Shown: positions 11,922 to 19,768 of the stretch, one piece after another
Position numbering within the stretch: position 1 is the first letter of the stretch
How the letters are laid out: each line of letters starts with the position of its first letter
NCBI RefSeq assembly: GCF_000378985.1
Contig: NZ_KB905370.1
Coordinates: forward strand, 1,845,830-1,909,829
Length of the DNA: 64,000 nucleotides
Direction: 5' to 3'
Origin: Ensifer sp. BR816
Lineage (GTDB): Bacteria; Pseudomonadota; Alphaproteobacteria; Rhizobiales; Rhizobiaceae
The notes under the pieces: generated by a model
What the model saw: only the letters and a program-made list of their open reading frames with translations
The model's database searches: none
What the model was told of the DNA's origin: nothing
Position numbers and translations under genes: made by a program

Positions 11922-11950
11922 TGCCGACTGTGGCCAATGACTTGCCAATT

Positions 11951-12168
11951 GGGGAGCCAAGGGGTCTTCCCCCTTGCTCCCCTGCAAACGCCGCCTGCGC
12001 ATGGCAGGGCCGCCGTCTCGCAAGCCCGGGCGTAAGCGTCATTTCACCGACTGTTCCAATCCGCCTTGCTCGCCGTGCAGCCCGGCGATGCTCGCCGGCA
12101 TTTGCCCCCTCCATCCCCGCGCGCTCACGCGCCCCCGGGAGGCATGTCGGGGGACATGCCTCCGGCAT
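11951..12168 (+). repeat. leader repeat copy 1 (upstream of the ParB-like gene)
   Basis: About 218 bp immediately upstream of the ParB-like gene, matched by 17288-17507 upstream of the DUF932 gene. Shared parts include GGGGAGCCAAGG at the left end, CGCCTGCGCATGGCAGG, and a near-identical right half from ATGCTCGCCGGCATTTGCCC to the end. The right end folds into a perfect 11-bp stem, GGAGGCATGTC (12138-12148) with GACATGCCTCC (12153-12163) around a GGGG loop. It probably belongs to the 5' leader of the transcript and could control expression. The small open frames inside it on both strands follow from DNA conservation. Confidence 0.75.
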
Positions 12169-12190
12169 TGACCAAGGAAGGATTGGAACA

Positions 12191-14500
12191 ATGGTAAGGA
12201 CAGCGAAGAAGGCGAAGGCCGTTACGGCGACGACCACGGAAGACGTGACAGCGGACGGAAACGTCCAGAGCATTGGAGGAGCGACGACGAATGTCGTTGC
12301 CGCTCTGTCTGTCCCTGCGGGGATCCCGGCGGAAACCATCCATGCGCAGGAAGCGACCACTGCCATAGTCAGTGGGACGGAAATCCTGATCCCGCTCGAC
12401 CGGCTCAAGAAGTCGCCGCGCAATGCGCGCAAGACCCCGCACAGCAACGAGACGATCGAAACCTATGCGGCGAGCATCGCCGCCAAGGGCATTCTCCAGA
12501 ACCTTGTCGTCGAACCGGAATTCGGCGCTGATGGCGGGTCGACCGGTTTTTACTTGGTGACCATCGGCGAAGGCCGCAGGCTGGCGCAGGTCCTGCGCGC
12601 CAAGCGCAAGGAGATTGCGCCGGATGAACCGATCCGCTGCGTCATCGACACGGCAAACGATCCGTTCGAAATCAGCCTGGACGAGAACGAGTCCCGCACC
12701 AATCTCTCGGTTGCCGACCAAGTGGAGGCTTTCCGGACGCTTGCGGAAAACCGGGGTTGGGGCGCGGAGGAAATCGCCGCCCGCTTTGGCGTGACCGCCC
12801 ATGTCGTCAGGCAGCGGCTGCGGCTTGGTGCGGTCAGCCCGAAGCTGATGCAGGTCTATCGCGACGGAGGCTTGACCCTTGAGCAGCTAATGGCGTTCGC
12901 CGTCACCGACGATCATACGCGGCAGGAGCAGGTCTATGACGGTCTCGGCTACAACCGCGAGGCCTATATCATCCGCCGCGAGCTCACCCGGACGCATGTG
13001 CAGGCGAACGACCGCAAGGCGATCTTCATCGGCGCGGAGGCCTATATCGACGGGGGCGGCACGATCCTGCGCGATCTGTTTACCGAGGATCGCGGCGGAT
13101 ACTTCGAGGACGCCGCTCTTCTCGACCGGCTGGTTCTGGAGAAGCTGCAAGGCATTGCCGCCGAGCTGCAGGCAACGGAGGGCTGGAAATGGACGGAAGT
13201 CTTCGTCGACTACCCGCATGCCCACGGGCTTCGCCGCGTCTACCCGCAGCCGGTCGACCTTTCGACGGAAGACCTTGCCGCCCGCGAGGCGGCACAGGAG
13301 GAGTTCGACCGCCTGACAGCGGAATGGGAGAATACCGACGAAGACCTGCCGCCCGACGCGGATCAGCGTTTTGCGGAGCTTGAAGCCGAGATCGAGCGCT
13401 TTGACCGTTTGCGGCATGCCTACGATGCCGAAGATGTCGCCTGCGGCGGCGCATTCGTCTCGCTCAACTATGAGGGCACGGCTCGCATCGAACGCGGCTT
13501 CATTCGGCCCGAGGACGAGAGACCGGAAACCGAAGCGGACGGCACGGACAATAGCGAAACCATCATCGATGGCGTGCGCGTCAACGCCGACGGAGAAGTC
13601 ATCGAGGATGCGGAAGGGCAGGGCAGTGATCAGCCGTACGGTTCCGCCAATCAGGCGCCGGAAGAAGACGAAGGCGATGCGGCGCAGCCGGTTTCCGACA
13701 TTCTCACCCGCGACCTGACTGCACATCGAACACTTGGCCTTCGCCTTGCTCTTGGCGAGCAGCCGGAGGTCGCGCTGATCGCCGTCACTCATGCGCTCGC
13801 CGCGCAGACCTTCTATCGTGGCGCGGAAGCCTACGTCCTCGAAATCCGGCCCACGAGTGCCGCGCTGTCCGGTCACGCGGACGGTATCGAGGACACGGCG
13901 GCGGCGAAGATGCTGGCGGATCGCCATGCGGGTTGGGCGACGGACATGCCGCGCGACTTGGCCGACCTTTGGGCCTTCATTGCAGGTCTGGATCAGGTGA
14001 GCGTCATGGCGCTGTTTGCCCATTGCGCATCCTTGACCGTCAATGCCGTCAAGCAGCCGTGGGAGCAGCGCCCGCGTGCGCAGCGGACCGCCGACAGGGT
14101 GGCGGCGGCACTGACCTTGGACATGAGCGAGCATTGGAGGCCGACCGTTCGCAGCTATTTTGGCCGTGTCACCAAGGCGCATATCCTCGCCGCCGTGCGG
14201 GAGGCCTGCGGCAACGAAGCAGCGGAGCGGATCGCGGACATGAAGAAGACGCCGATGGCGGAGGCTGCCGAGCAGCTTCTTGGCGAAACCGATTGGTTGC
14301 CGCCGCTCCTGCGTACGGAGCGGCCCGCTTCGCTGGCCTCAGAGGGCGACGGGACTGCGGACGCGGAGGCGTCGGACCCGACCACCAGCGGAGACCTCGA
14401 TCCTCGCGAAGCGGAGCGGCGGGGCGAAGACCCGGACCACGTGAATGCCGAAGACGACGGCAGGGACGACGAGCCTGTTTTCTCCGAAGCTGCGGAATGA
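12191..14500 (+). CDS. ParB/RepB-like partition-family protein, large ICE/plasmid type
   Basis: 769 aa. After a low-complexity N-terminus, a ParB/Sulfiredoxin-like domain starts about residue 57 (ILIPLDRLKKSPRNARK, then GILQNLVVEP and GEGRRLAQVLRAKR). A helix-turn-helix follows (EEIAARFGVTAHVVRQRLRL) and a long acidic C-terminal half of unknown function. Proteins of this size sit at the edge of rhizobial and sphingomonad ICE/plasmid backbones, where they are annotated as partition proteins; no ParA gene is seen here. ATG 12191 follows AAGGAAGGATTGG; the frame is open for 100 further codons leftward, through the leader repeat, and is not believed. Confidence 0.85.
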   Translation: MVRTAKKAKAVTATTTEDVTADGNVQSIGGATTNVVAALSVPAGIPAETIHAQEATTAIVSGTEILIPLDRLKKSPRNARKTPHSNETIETYAASIAAKGILQNLVVEPEFGADGGSTGFYLVTIGEGRRLAQVLRAKRKEIAPDEPIRCVIDTANDPFEISLDENESRTNLSVADQVEAFRTLAENRGWGAEEIAARFGVTAHVVRQRLRLGAVSPKLMQVYRDGGLTLEQLMAFAVTDDHTRQEQVYDGLGYNREAYIIRRELTRTHVQANDRKAIFIGAEAYIDGGGTILRDLFTEDRGGYFEDAALLDRLVLEKLQGIAAELQATEGWKWTEVFVDYPHAHGLRRVYPQPVDLSTEDLAAREAAQEEFDRLTAEWENTDEDLPPDADQRFAELEAEIERFDRLRHAYDAEDVACGGAFVSLNYEGTARIERGFIRPEDERPETEADGTDNSETIIDGVRVNADGEVIEDAEGQGSDQPYGSANQAPEEDEGDAAQPVSDILTRDLTAHRTLGLRLALGEQPEVALIAVTHALAAQTFYRGAEAYVLEIRPTSAALSGHADGIEDTAAAKMLADRHAGWATDMPRDLADLWAFIAGLDQVSVMALFAHCASLTVNAVKQPWEQRPRAQRTADRVAAALTLDMSEHWRPTVRSYFGRVTKAHILAAVREACGNEAAERIADMKKTPMAEAAEQLLGETDWLPPLLRTERPASLASEGDGTADAEASDPTTSGDLDPREAERRGEDPDHVNAEDDGRDDEPVFSEAAE

Positions 14501-14558
14501 ACAGGGTTTGGCCGGGGGCCACAGCGCTCCGGCCTCATTCTCCGCATCGGAAAATTTG

Positions 14559-14583
14559 CGGCCGCGCCACATGGGCGCGGCCG
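14559..14583 (+). terminator. GC-rich hairpin after the ParB-like gene
   Basis: CGGCCGCGCC (14559-14568) pairs perfectly with GGCGCGGCCG (14574-14583) around a 5-base loop, 58 bp after the stop codon. There is no T-run, so termination would need Rho, or the hairpin may stabilise the mRNA. Confidence 0.4.
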
Positions 14584-14673
14584 TGACCTCGACGCAAACA
14601 CGATCATCATCGCCGTCGAAACGCGCAGGCATCAGATCGTCGCCAGATGTCGAGAGCGCGGGGAATATCGCCC

Positions 14674-15075
14674 ATGACACAGATTATCCTCCTGGCTGTC
14701 GCGTCGGCCGCTGCAATGTGCGTTCTCGCATTCACGCTGGCGACCCATGCCTTACCGTTCATGCTTGGCCTTGCCGCATTCCGCCTGGCGCTCGCATGTG
14801 GTGCGGAATGGATGGCAGCGGGCATTGTTGGCGTCGCCGCCGGCATTCTGTCGCTTGCACTATTCATCTATCTGCGGGAGGGCCTACGGAATCCAACTGC
14901 CAAGCTGTTCCTCGCCGTAGCTTATGCCGCTCCCGCCGCCGTCGCAGGATATGCGCTCATGTACGGTGTCATCGGTGCTGCGCCTGTGTCGGAACCCGCG
15001 AGGCACTTCCTCTGCCTTGCAAGCGGAGGATTTGTCGGTCTCTCGGCGGCGGTGCGGCTCGCCCAACTGCGGTGA
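14674..15075 (+). CDS. small membrane protein of the ICE backbone
   Basis: 133 aa, almost entirely hydrophobic, with about four predicted membrane helices (about 4-26, 30-50, 52-70, 82-105) and little outside them. No domain is recognised. Start ATG 14674 puts the first helix at the N-terminus; in-frame codons further left lie in the hairpin region. Position between parB-like and DUF736 genes suggests it belongs to the mobile backbone. Confidence 0.65.
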   Translation: MTQIILLAVASAAAMCVLAFTLATHALPFMLGLAAFRLALACGAEWMAAGIVGVAAGILSLALFIYLREGLRNPTAKLFLAVAYAAPAAVAGYALMYGVIGAAPVSEPARHFLCLASGGFVGLSAAVRLAQLR

Positions 15076-15179
15076 AGCGGCTCCGGCGGTGGCCGTTTAT
15101 GTAGGATTCACAGTATTGCGAGTTTTCCGATCCAACGGGAATGTGCACGCTACGACTTCAAACGAAGCAGGAGAAGCAT

Positions 15180-15473
15180 ATGAAGCAGGATCAATCGTTC
15201 GAATTGTTCACCTACTCCCTGGTACGAGACGACGAAGAGCCGCGTTGGTAGGAGACCGGCATTCCGGACATCTACTTCGCCAGCTTTGAAGAGGTGAAAG
15301 CCGAGGTCACGGGGTTGCGTGATGATCTGAAGGCGGCGAATGAGGAGCTTCCTGCTTTCCGAATCGAAAAGATCGAAACGCTTCCAGTATCCAAAGCCAA
15401 CCTGCTGACGCTGCTCAATGAAGGCATGGGCGCCTTCCTCAAAAGCTACGAAATCGTGGAGACGGTGGGTTAG
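15180..15473 (+). pseudogene. 97-codon small-protein gene with in-frame amber stop, paralogue of 16722-17021
   Basis: The frame opens at ATG 15180 after GCAGGAGAAGC, reads MKQDQSFELFTYSL, hits TAG at 15249-15251 directly after PRW, and continues in frame to TAG 15471. The continuation aligns with the protein at 16722: RDDL, IEKIETLP against LEKVETVP, LLNEG against LLNHG, and YEIVETV against CEIIEEV. In the paralogue the position of the stop is a residue in DRWRDYELP. So this is a once-intact member with one nonsense change, or, less likely, a gene read through by suppression. Function unknown. Confidence 0.6.
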
Positions 15474-16130
15474 CGGCGACGGGCTGTCGTGCGGTCGGCC
15501 CCGTTCGCGCTAGGCCGGCGATGAACACCACATGCAGCAACGCAGCACCGCACCGGGCTGAAGAACAGTCCGGTGCTTCTGTTCCAAGCCAACCATGCAG
15601 GTTCAGCGGCGAACGCGGATCATCCAGCTTGGCGGATTGGACCGTGGTGACCATGCCGTTGGCCTCTTCCAACTTGCGCCAACGCGGTTGACGGCGAGAC
15701 CAACAGAAGTCCGGCCCTAACACGCGCAATGTCGATCGGCGGAAAACATCACAGGCCTAAATGAACCGGCCCCATGTTGCGCGAGCCCAAGATGCCTTTA
15801 TTCACGGAGGCGAAGGCGCTGATGGTAGCCATGATGCTGTCGCCCTGATTCCACTGACAAGATCACGCCCAACGCGAACTCGATTGATCTGGTCTGACCG
15901 AAGACCGGCGGCGAAATGGCCGCCTCGCTCTCAAATCCGCAACGTCCGCCATCCGCTTTTTTCCGCCGCCGGCCCGAGAGCCGGCTTTGCATCGCGAAGC
16001 CAAAAAAGCGGTTGTCGGCCGCCCTCCATTCCATTCCGGCCCAAGGGTGCGGCCCGATCGTCCCCGGTCCAACGACCGTCATCGAGATCGCGATAGGCGC
16101 GATCCGATCAGCAAGAAAGGACATTGCATC
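15474..16130. other. intergenic stretch without an intact gene
   Basis: About 650 bp with no convincing coding frame on either strand. One trace is seen: 15811-15837 on the minus strand matches 16126-16152 (the start of the DUF736 gene) at 24 of 27 bases, so a decayed inverted copy of that gene's 5' end may lie here. The final 100 bp probably holds the promoter of the DUF736 gene. Confidence 0.5.
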
Positions 16131-16445
16131 ATGGCTACCATCGGCACCTTCCACCGCTCCGAAACCGGCGAAATCTCGGGCTCGGTCAAAACTCTCACCC
16201 TTAACGTCAAGTCCGTGAAGTTCGTGCCCGCCGAGGGCGACACCGAGAACGGCCCGGACTACCGAGTGCTGGCCTCGGCTTGCGAGTTCGGCGCGGCGTG
16301 GAAGAAGCAGTCCGACAAGGGCAATTCCTACCTCTCCGTCAAGCTGGACGATCCGAGCTTCGCCGCCCCGATCTATGCCAGCCTGGTCGAAACCGAAGGC
16401 GAGGAACTGGCGCTCATCTGGTCGCGCCGCCGCGCCGCAAGCTGA
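16131..16445 (+). CDS. DUF736 family protein (copy 1)
   Basis: 104 aa. The family pattern is complete: MATIGTFHRSETGEISGSVK, FVPAEGDTENGPDYRV, GAAWKKQSDKGNSYLSVKLD and DPSFAAPIYASLVE. DUF736 proteins are small soluble proteins that occur almost only in conjugative plasmids and ICEs of proteobacteria; their role is unknown. ATG 16131 follows AAGAAAGGACATTGCATC. A second member is at 23540. A hairpin at 16461 ends the transcript. Confidence 0.88.
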   Translation: MATIGTFHRSETGEISGSVKTLTLNVKSVKFVPAEGDTENGPDYRVLASACEFGAAWKKQSDKGNSYLSVKLDDPSFAAPIYASLVETEGEELALIWSRRRAAS

Positions 16446-16460
16446 TCCAAGCACCGCTGG

Positions 16461-16478
16461 GCCCCGCGCAAGCGGGGC
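16461..16478 (+). terminator. hairpin after DUF736
   Basis: GCCCCGC-gcaa-GCGGGGC followed by TT, 16 bp after the stop codon. A compact GC stem consistent with an intrinsic terminator with a weak T tail. Confidence 0.55.
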
Positions 16479-16721
16479 TTCAGCCGACTCCAAGCTCCTT
16501 GTGTCGTAATTGGCCTCGGATGGTGGCAACCTCAATGTCCCCGCCCAGCCAGCCGCTGCGCCTCACGTCGAAGCGTCCGACCGGCACGAAGCCCTTCAAT
16601 CGAAGGCGGTGGCTTGAAATTTTTTGCAGCTCTCTCCCGAGGTGCAATTTTGCACGTTGCTGCTCCCAAAAACATGGTTAGCTTTCCTGGGGCGACAATC
16701 GCAACTTGGAAGGAGATAACA

Positions 16722-17021
16722 ATGCATTCAGCCCCCGTAGTTACGTTCTATACGGTTTGGTCCAAAATCGAGCTCGATGAAGATCGTTGGCGAGACTACG
16801 AGTTGCCAGCTTGCTTTTATGAGAGCATCGAAGAAGCGAGGCGCGAGATGTTCTCGACACGCGACGACCTTGCGTCCGACCGGCATATGGCCTTCCCGAT
16901 CTATCTGGAAAAAGTGGAAACAGTCCCCATGACGCCATCGGCAGTCATGAGCCTGCTCAATCACGGATTAGAGACGATTATCGGCAGTTGCGAGATCATT
17001 GAGGAGGTCGACCGACCATAA
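16722..17021 (+). CDS. small uncharacterised ICE protein, intact paralogue of 15180-15473
   Basis: 99 aa, acidic, no signal peptide or membrane helix. Start ATG 16722 has a strong AAGGAGATAACA site, which overrules the in-frame start at 16614. Key segments shared with its broken paralogue are TRDDLAS, LEKVETVP and SLLNHGLE. No named domain recognised. It sits between DUF736 and the leader of DUF932 and is probably a single-gene transcript. Confidence 0.7.
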   Translation: MHSAPVVTFYTVWSKIELDEDRWRDYELPACFYESIEEARREMFSTRDDLASDRHMAFPIYLEKVETVPMTPSAVMSLLNHGLETIIGSCEIIEEVDRP

Positions 17022-17287
17022 GACGCCAGGCAAATATCGGGCGTGACTTATGTTGCGTTGCCCGAAATCTAGGCAACCATCGAATGGCGCCCACGCCGCG
17101 GCCGGCGGCAACAGGCTACCAATCCATGCAAGTGCAAAAGAAGCGTACCACGAAGCGCCGCCGGGGCCGGCGACGGTGGTAACCGGGCAGTTCCCTGGTT
17201 CTGCCAGATCTTCTGGAAGTCATCGGACCTCGAATTCAACACAGAGCTTAGCGCGCGACATCGTCGTCTTGGTCCGGCTGTGCAGTA

Positions 17288-17507
17288 GGGGAGCCAAGGG
17301 AGACTTTCCCCCTTGCTCCCCGCAATTGCCGCCTGCGCATGGCAGGTCCGCCGGTTCGCAGGACTGACCACAACTATCACCTCCCAGTTTCTCCACCAGG
17401 TCCCGCTCACGCTGGCAGCCCGGCCATGCTCGCCGGCATTTGCCCCCTCCATCCCCGCGCGCTCGCGCGCCCCCGGGAAGCATGTCGAGGGACATGCCTC
17501 CGGCATC
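17288..17507 (+). repeat. leader repeat copy 2 (upstream of the DUF932 gene)
   Basis: Second copy of the ~219-bp leader found at 11951-12168, in the same orientation and ending 21 bp before the DUF932 start (copy 1 ends 22 bp before the ParB-like start). The hairpin is kept: GGAAGCATGTC (17476-17486), loop GAGG, GACATGCCTCC (17491-17501), with a single A-C mismatch relative to copy 1. The middle third is diverged, whereas the two ends are well conserved. Confidence 0.75.
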
Positions 17508-17528
17508 AACGGGAAAAGGAGCAAGGAC

Positions 17529-18710
17529 ATGAACGTCATGAATAGCCAGCAGGTAGAGCATGGTTTCAAGGTGGACATCTCGCGCGGCGAGCGGATCGGG
17601 CGGGTTTCGTCGGAATGGTTTTCGCGGCCAGACGACGAGCGCTATCTTTCGCTGACGGAGCTTTACGACGCGGTGAAGGCGAGGGCGGATCGTGCAACGG
17701 CCCGCACAGTGGAAAGCCGCGCCGTGCGCGTCGAAGCGAGCCGCGACAATGCCGAGAGGCTTGCGCTCATCGTTCCCGGTCAGGACGAACCCATTGCCCC
17801 GACGCATTGGAGTTTCGGGCAGCTTTGCAGCCTTGTCGGCGCACCGGCAACCTATATGCGCCAGCTTCCCGCGCCGCTTGCGGCAATCAACTTGCAGCAC
17901 GGCCTGCTTTCGCATCAGGCTGAACTTGTGAAGACCTATGAGGCAGACGAAGGCCGCATCGAGCTTCGGGCGGTTACGGGCCCGGATTATGGTCGCATCC
18001 ATGATTGGAGATTGGTGGAAGCGGTCATGAAGATTGCGGGCGATGGCGTCGGCGATACGATGTGGAAGGTTCCCGGCGTGCTCGATTGGGCTACCATGAC
18101 GCACAACCCGTTCGTGGACGTGACGAAGGACACCACCACGCTCTACGCCAGCGACCGCGATGTTTTCCTGTTTCTGGTGGACGACACCCATCCGATCGAG
18201 GCCGGACGGTTGCCGAATGGCGAGCCCGATTTATACTTCCGGGGTTTCTATGCGTGGAACAGCGAAGTCGGCAGCAAGACGTTCGGGATAGCGAGCTTCT
18301 ATCTCCGCGCCGTCTGCATGAACCGCAATCTGTGGGGCTGCGAAAATTTCGAAGAGATCACCATTCGGCATTCGAAGTTCGCGGCGCAGCGGTTCGCGCA
18401 TGAGGCAGCACCCGCCTTGCGCTCGTTTGCCAATTCTTCTCCCGCGCCCTTTGTCGCCGGGATCAAGGCGGCGCGGGAGCGGATCGTTGCCCACACCGAT
18501 GAGGATCGGCAGGCGTTCTTGCGTAAGCGCGGCTTTAGCAAGGCCGAGACCGGAAAGATCATCGATGTCGTCTTGCAGGAGGAAGGACGCCCGCCGGAAA
18601 GCATCTTCGACTTCGTGCAGGGGATGACGGCGCACGCCCGCACCAAGTCGCATCAGGATGCGCGGCTCGATCTCGAGGCAAAGGCGAAGACCCTGCTTGA
18701 GCGGGTCTGA
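17529..18710 (+). CDS. DUF932 family protein
   Basis: 393 aa. DUF932 proteins are found on plasmids, ICEs and phages, often near partition or recombination genes; their biochemical role is not settled. Here the family body is intact, for example FGQLCSLVGAPATYMRQLP, WKVPGVLDW, TLYASDRDVFLFLVDD and GSKTFGIASFYLRAVCMNR. No membrane segment. ATG 17529 with AAGGAG upstream; earlier in-frame starts lie in the leader repeat. It shares that leader with the ParB-like gene, suggesting common control. Confidence 0.85.
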   Translation: MNVMNSQQVEHGFKVDISRGERIGRVSSEWFSRPDDERYLSLTELYDAVKARADRATARTVESRAVRVEASRDNAERLALIVPGQDEPIAPTHWSFGQLCSLVGAPATYMRQLPAPLAAINLQHGLLSHQAELVKTYEADEGRIELRAVTGPDYGRIHDWRLVEAVMKIAGDGVGDTMWKVPGVLDWATMTHNPFVDVTKDTTTLYASDRDVFLFLVDDTHPIEAGRLPNGEPDLYFRGFYAWNSEVGSKTFGIASFYLRAVCMNRNLWGCENFEEITIRHSKFAAQRFAHEAAPALRSFANSSPAPFVAGIKAARERIVAHTDEDRQAFLRKRGFSKAETGKIIDVVLQEEGRPPESIFDFVQGMTAHARTKSHQDARLDLEAKAKTLLERV

Positions 18711-18720
18711 CCAAAAATAA

Positions 18721-18757
18721 CGGACCGGAAGCGAGGGAGGATTTCGCTTCCGGTCCG
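18721..18757 (+). terminator. 14-bp perfect hairpin after the DUF932 gene
   Basis: CGGACCGGAAGCGA (18721-18734) pairs perfectly with TCGCTTCCGGTCCG (18744-18757), loop of nine bases, 10 bp after the stop codon. It is preceded by an A-run but followed only by TCTG, so it is terminator-like without a full T-tract. Confidence 0.6.
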
Positions 18758-18932
18758 TCTGCCCGCCGCGCGTCAAGTCGACGCGCTGGAACCTGCCGTA
18801 TTGTGCCTGAGCCGTGAACCCACAATTGCGGTATAACGCTATGCCGGATTGGCGCGCGCGCTCGCCGGGCTTGCGCCCGGCTCGCGGATCCACGTCGCAA
18901 ATTTTTCGCCGGGCGACTGGCGACTGAGACGA

Positions 18933-18967
18933 ATACCTAATATATTGGGTGGTAGTATATTAGGTAT
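18933..18967. promoter_or_regulatory. perfect 12-bp inverted repeat, operator of the QseC-like repressor
   Basis: ATACCTAATATA (18933-18944) and TATATTAGGTAT (18956-18967) form a perfect inverted repeat with an 11-bp spacer, 17 bp before the XRE-type gene. It is conspicuously AT-rich in a GC-rich backbone. A dyad of this size directly upstream of a 70-aa helix-turn-helix gene is the usual layout for autoregulation. Confidence 0.75.
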
Positions 18968-18984
18968 CCGGTGACTTCTCCCGC

Positions 18985-19197
18985 ATGAGCCTGAGGGAGA
19001 GAGTCGCCAGGAACCTGCGCCGTGTTCGACAGGAGAAATCCATGTCGCAGGAAGAGCTTGCCCATCGTGCTCATGTCAATCGCAACTATGTCGGCATGCT
19101 GGAACGCGAAGAATTCGCGGCCTCGATCGATATGCTCGAAAAGCTCGCGCTCGCCCTCGGGGTCGACCCGGTCGAATTCCTCCGCAATGACACCTGA
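18985..19197 (+). CDS. XRE-family repressor, QseC-like
   Basis: 70 aa, a single Cro/CI-type helix-turn-helix: NLRRVRQEKSMSQEELAHRA, then VNRNYVGMLEREE and ALALGVDPVEFLR. In ICEMlSym(R7A) a protein of this kind, QseC, represses itself and the antiactivator gene qseM; here the next gene is a QseM-like protein and a perfect palindrome lies just upstream. The match is by size, fold and neighbours, not by a sequence search. Start ATG 18985. Confidence 0.75.
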   Translation: MSLRERVARNLRRVRQEKSMSQEELAHRAHVNRNYVGMLEREEFAASIDMLEKLALALGVDPVEFLRNDT

Positions 19198-19350
19198 CGG
19201 CAGCTCGTTTGGTTGTGCGATTCGCCGGCGGGCCAGCCGCCGACATAATCCTTTTGCTGTCTTGCTGGAAACTAATCCTTGTGAAACTCTTGGGCCGCCG
19301 GCGGGTTACGGCTCAAGGGGAACCGGCGCCTATAAAGTGAGGAGTGATCG

Positions 19351-19614
19351 ATGAGCAAGCCCTTGCGGGACGATGGCCCGCCGCTGACGGACAGGGTGAA
19401 CGATTACGATGAAGCTCACTTCGCAACCTATCTGCGGCTGCTCGACGCAGACGCGGAAGGTGCTGACTGGCGCGAGGCGGTCCAGATCATCTTTGGCATC
19501 GATCCCGACGCCGACCCCGAACGAGCCAAGCGAATCCACGACACCCATCTTGCTCGCGCCCGCTGGATGACGAAGGTCGGCTACCGCCATCTGCTCGAAC
19601 CGCCCATCCAGTAG
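19351..19614 (+). CDS. DUF2285-like small protein, QseM-type antiactivator
   Basis: 87 aa. Its C-terminal part (DPERAKRIHDTHLARARWM and GYRHLL) resembles the end of the FseA-like protein at 20558 (PERRRLHRLLKAARDLIKGG, then YRRLL), so it carries the same small domain. In ICEMlSym(R7A) QseM, a short DUF2285 protein, binds FseA and TraR and blocks excision and transfer. Mimicry of the activator's domain and placement after the QseC-like gene support the same job. ATG 19351 has GAGGAGTGATCG upstream. Confidence 0.65.
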   Translation: MSKPLRDDGPPLTDRVNDYDEAHFATYLRLLDADAEGADWREAVQIIFGIDPDADPERAKRIHDTHLARARWMTKVGYRHLLEPPIQ

Positions 19615-19654
19615 AGGCGTCCCTTACGCCACGTTGCTGCCATCATACGGGCAC

Positions 19655-19674
19655 TCGCAATAAGTGAATTGCGA
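19655..19674. promoter_or_regulatory. 20-bp dyad upstream of fseA, lux/tra-box-sized
   Basis: TCGCAAT-aagtga-ATTGCGA is a perfect 7-bp inverted repeat in a 20-bp frame, the size of LuxR/TraR boxes, 95 bp before the FseA-like start. In the R7A element TraR activates the genes homologous to this one. No traR or traI gene is in the window, so the binding protein is inferred. Confidence 0.4.
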
Positions 19675-19768
19675 AGACGCCCATTCCAAAATCGGGGGTT
19701 GTTCCAGCCCCGGAGCGATGAATACATGACCGCCTCTCTCATGTTCGCATCCGGAAAGGGACTTGCCG

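Noticed and set aside
11974-12171. Small proteins encoded in the leader repeats (also 17339-17545 and the minus-strand equivalents)
   Set aside because: Similarity between the copies exists in every frame on both strands, so it reflects DNA or RNA conservation; no start signals.
13791-14586. Overlapping frames inside the ParB-like gene
   Set aside because: GC-rich alternative frames with Arg/Pro/Ala bias and no motifs; the ParB-like frame carries clear domains.
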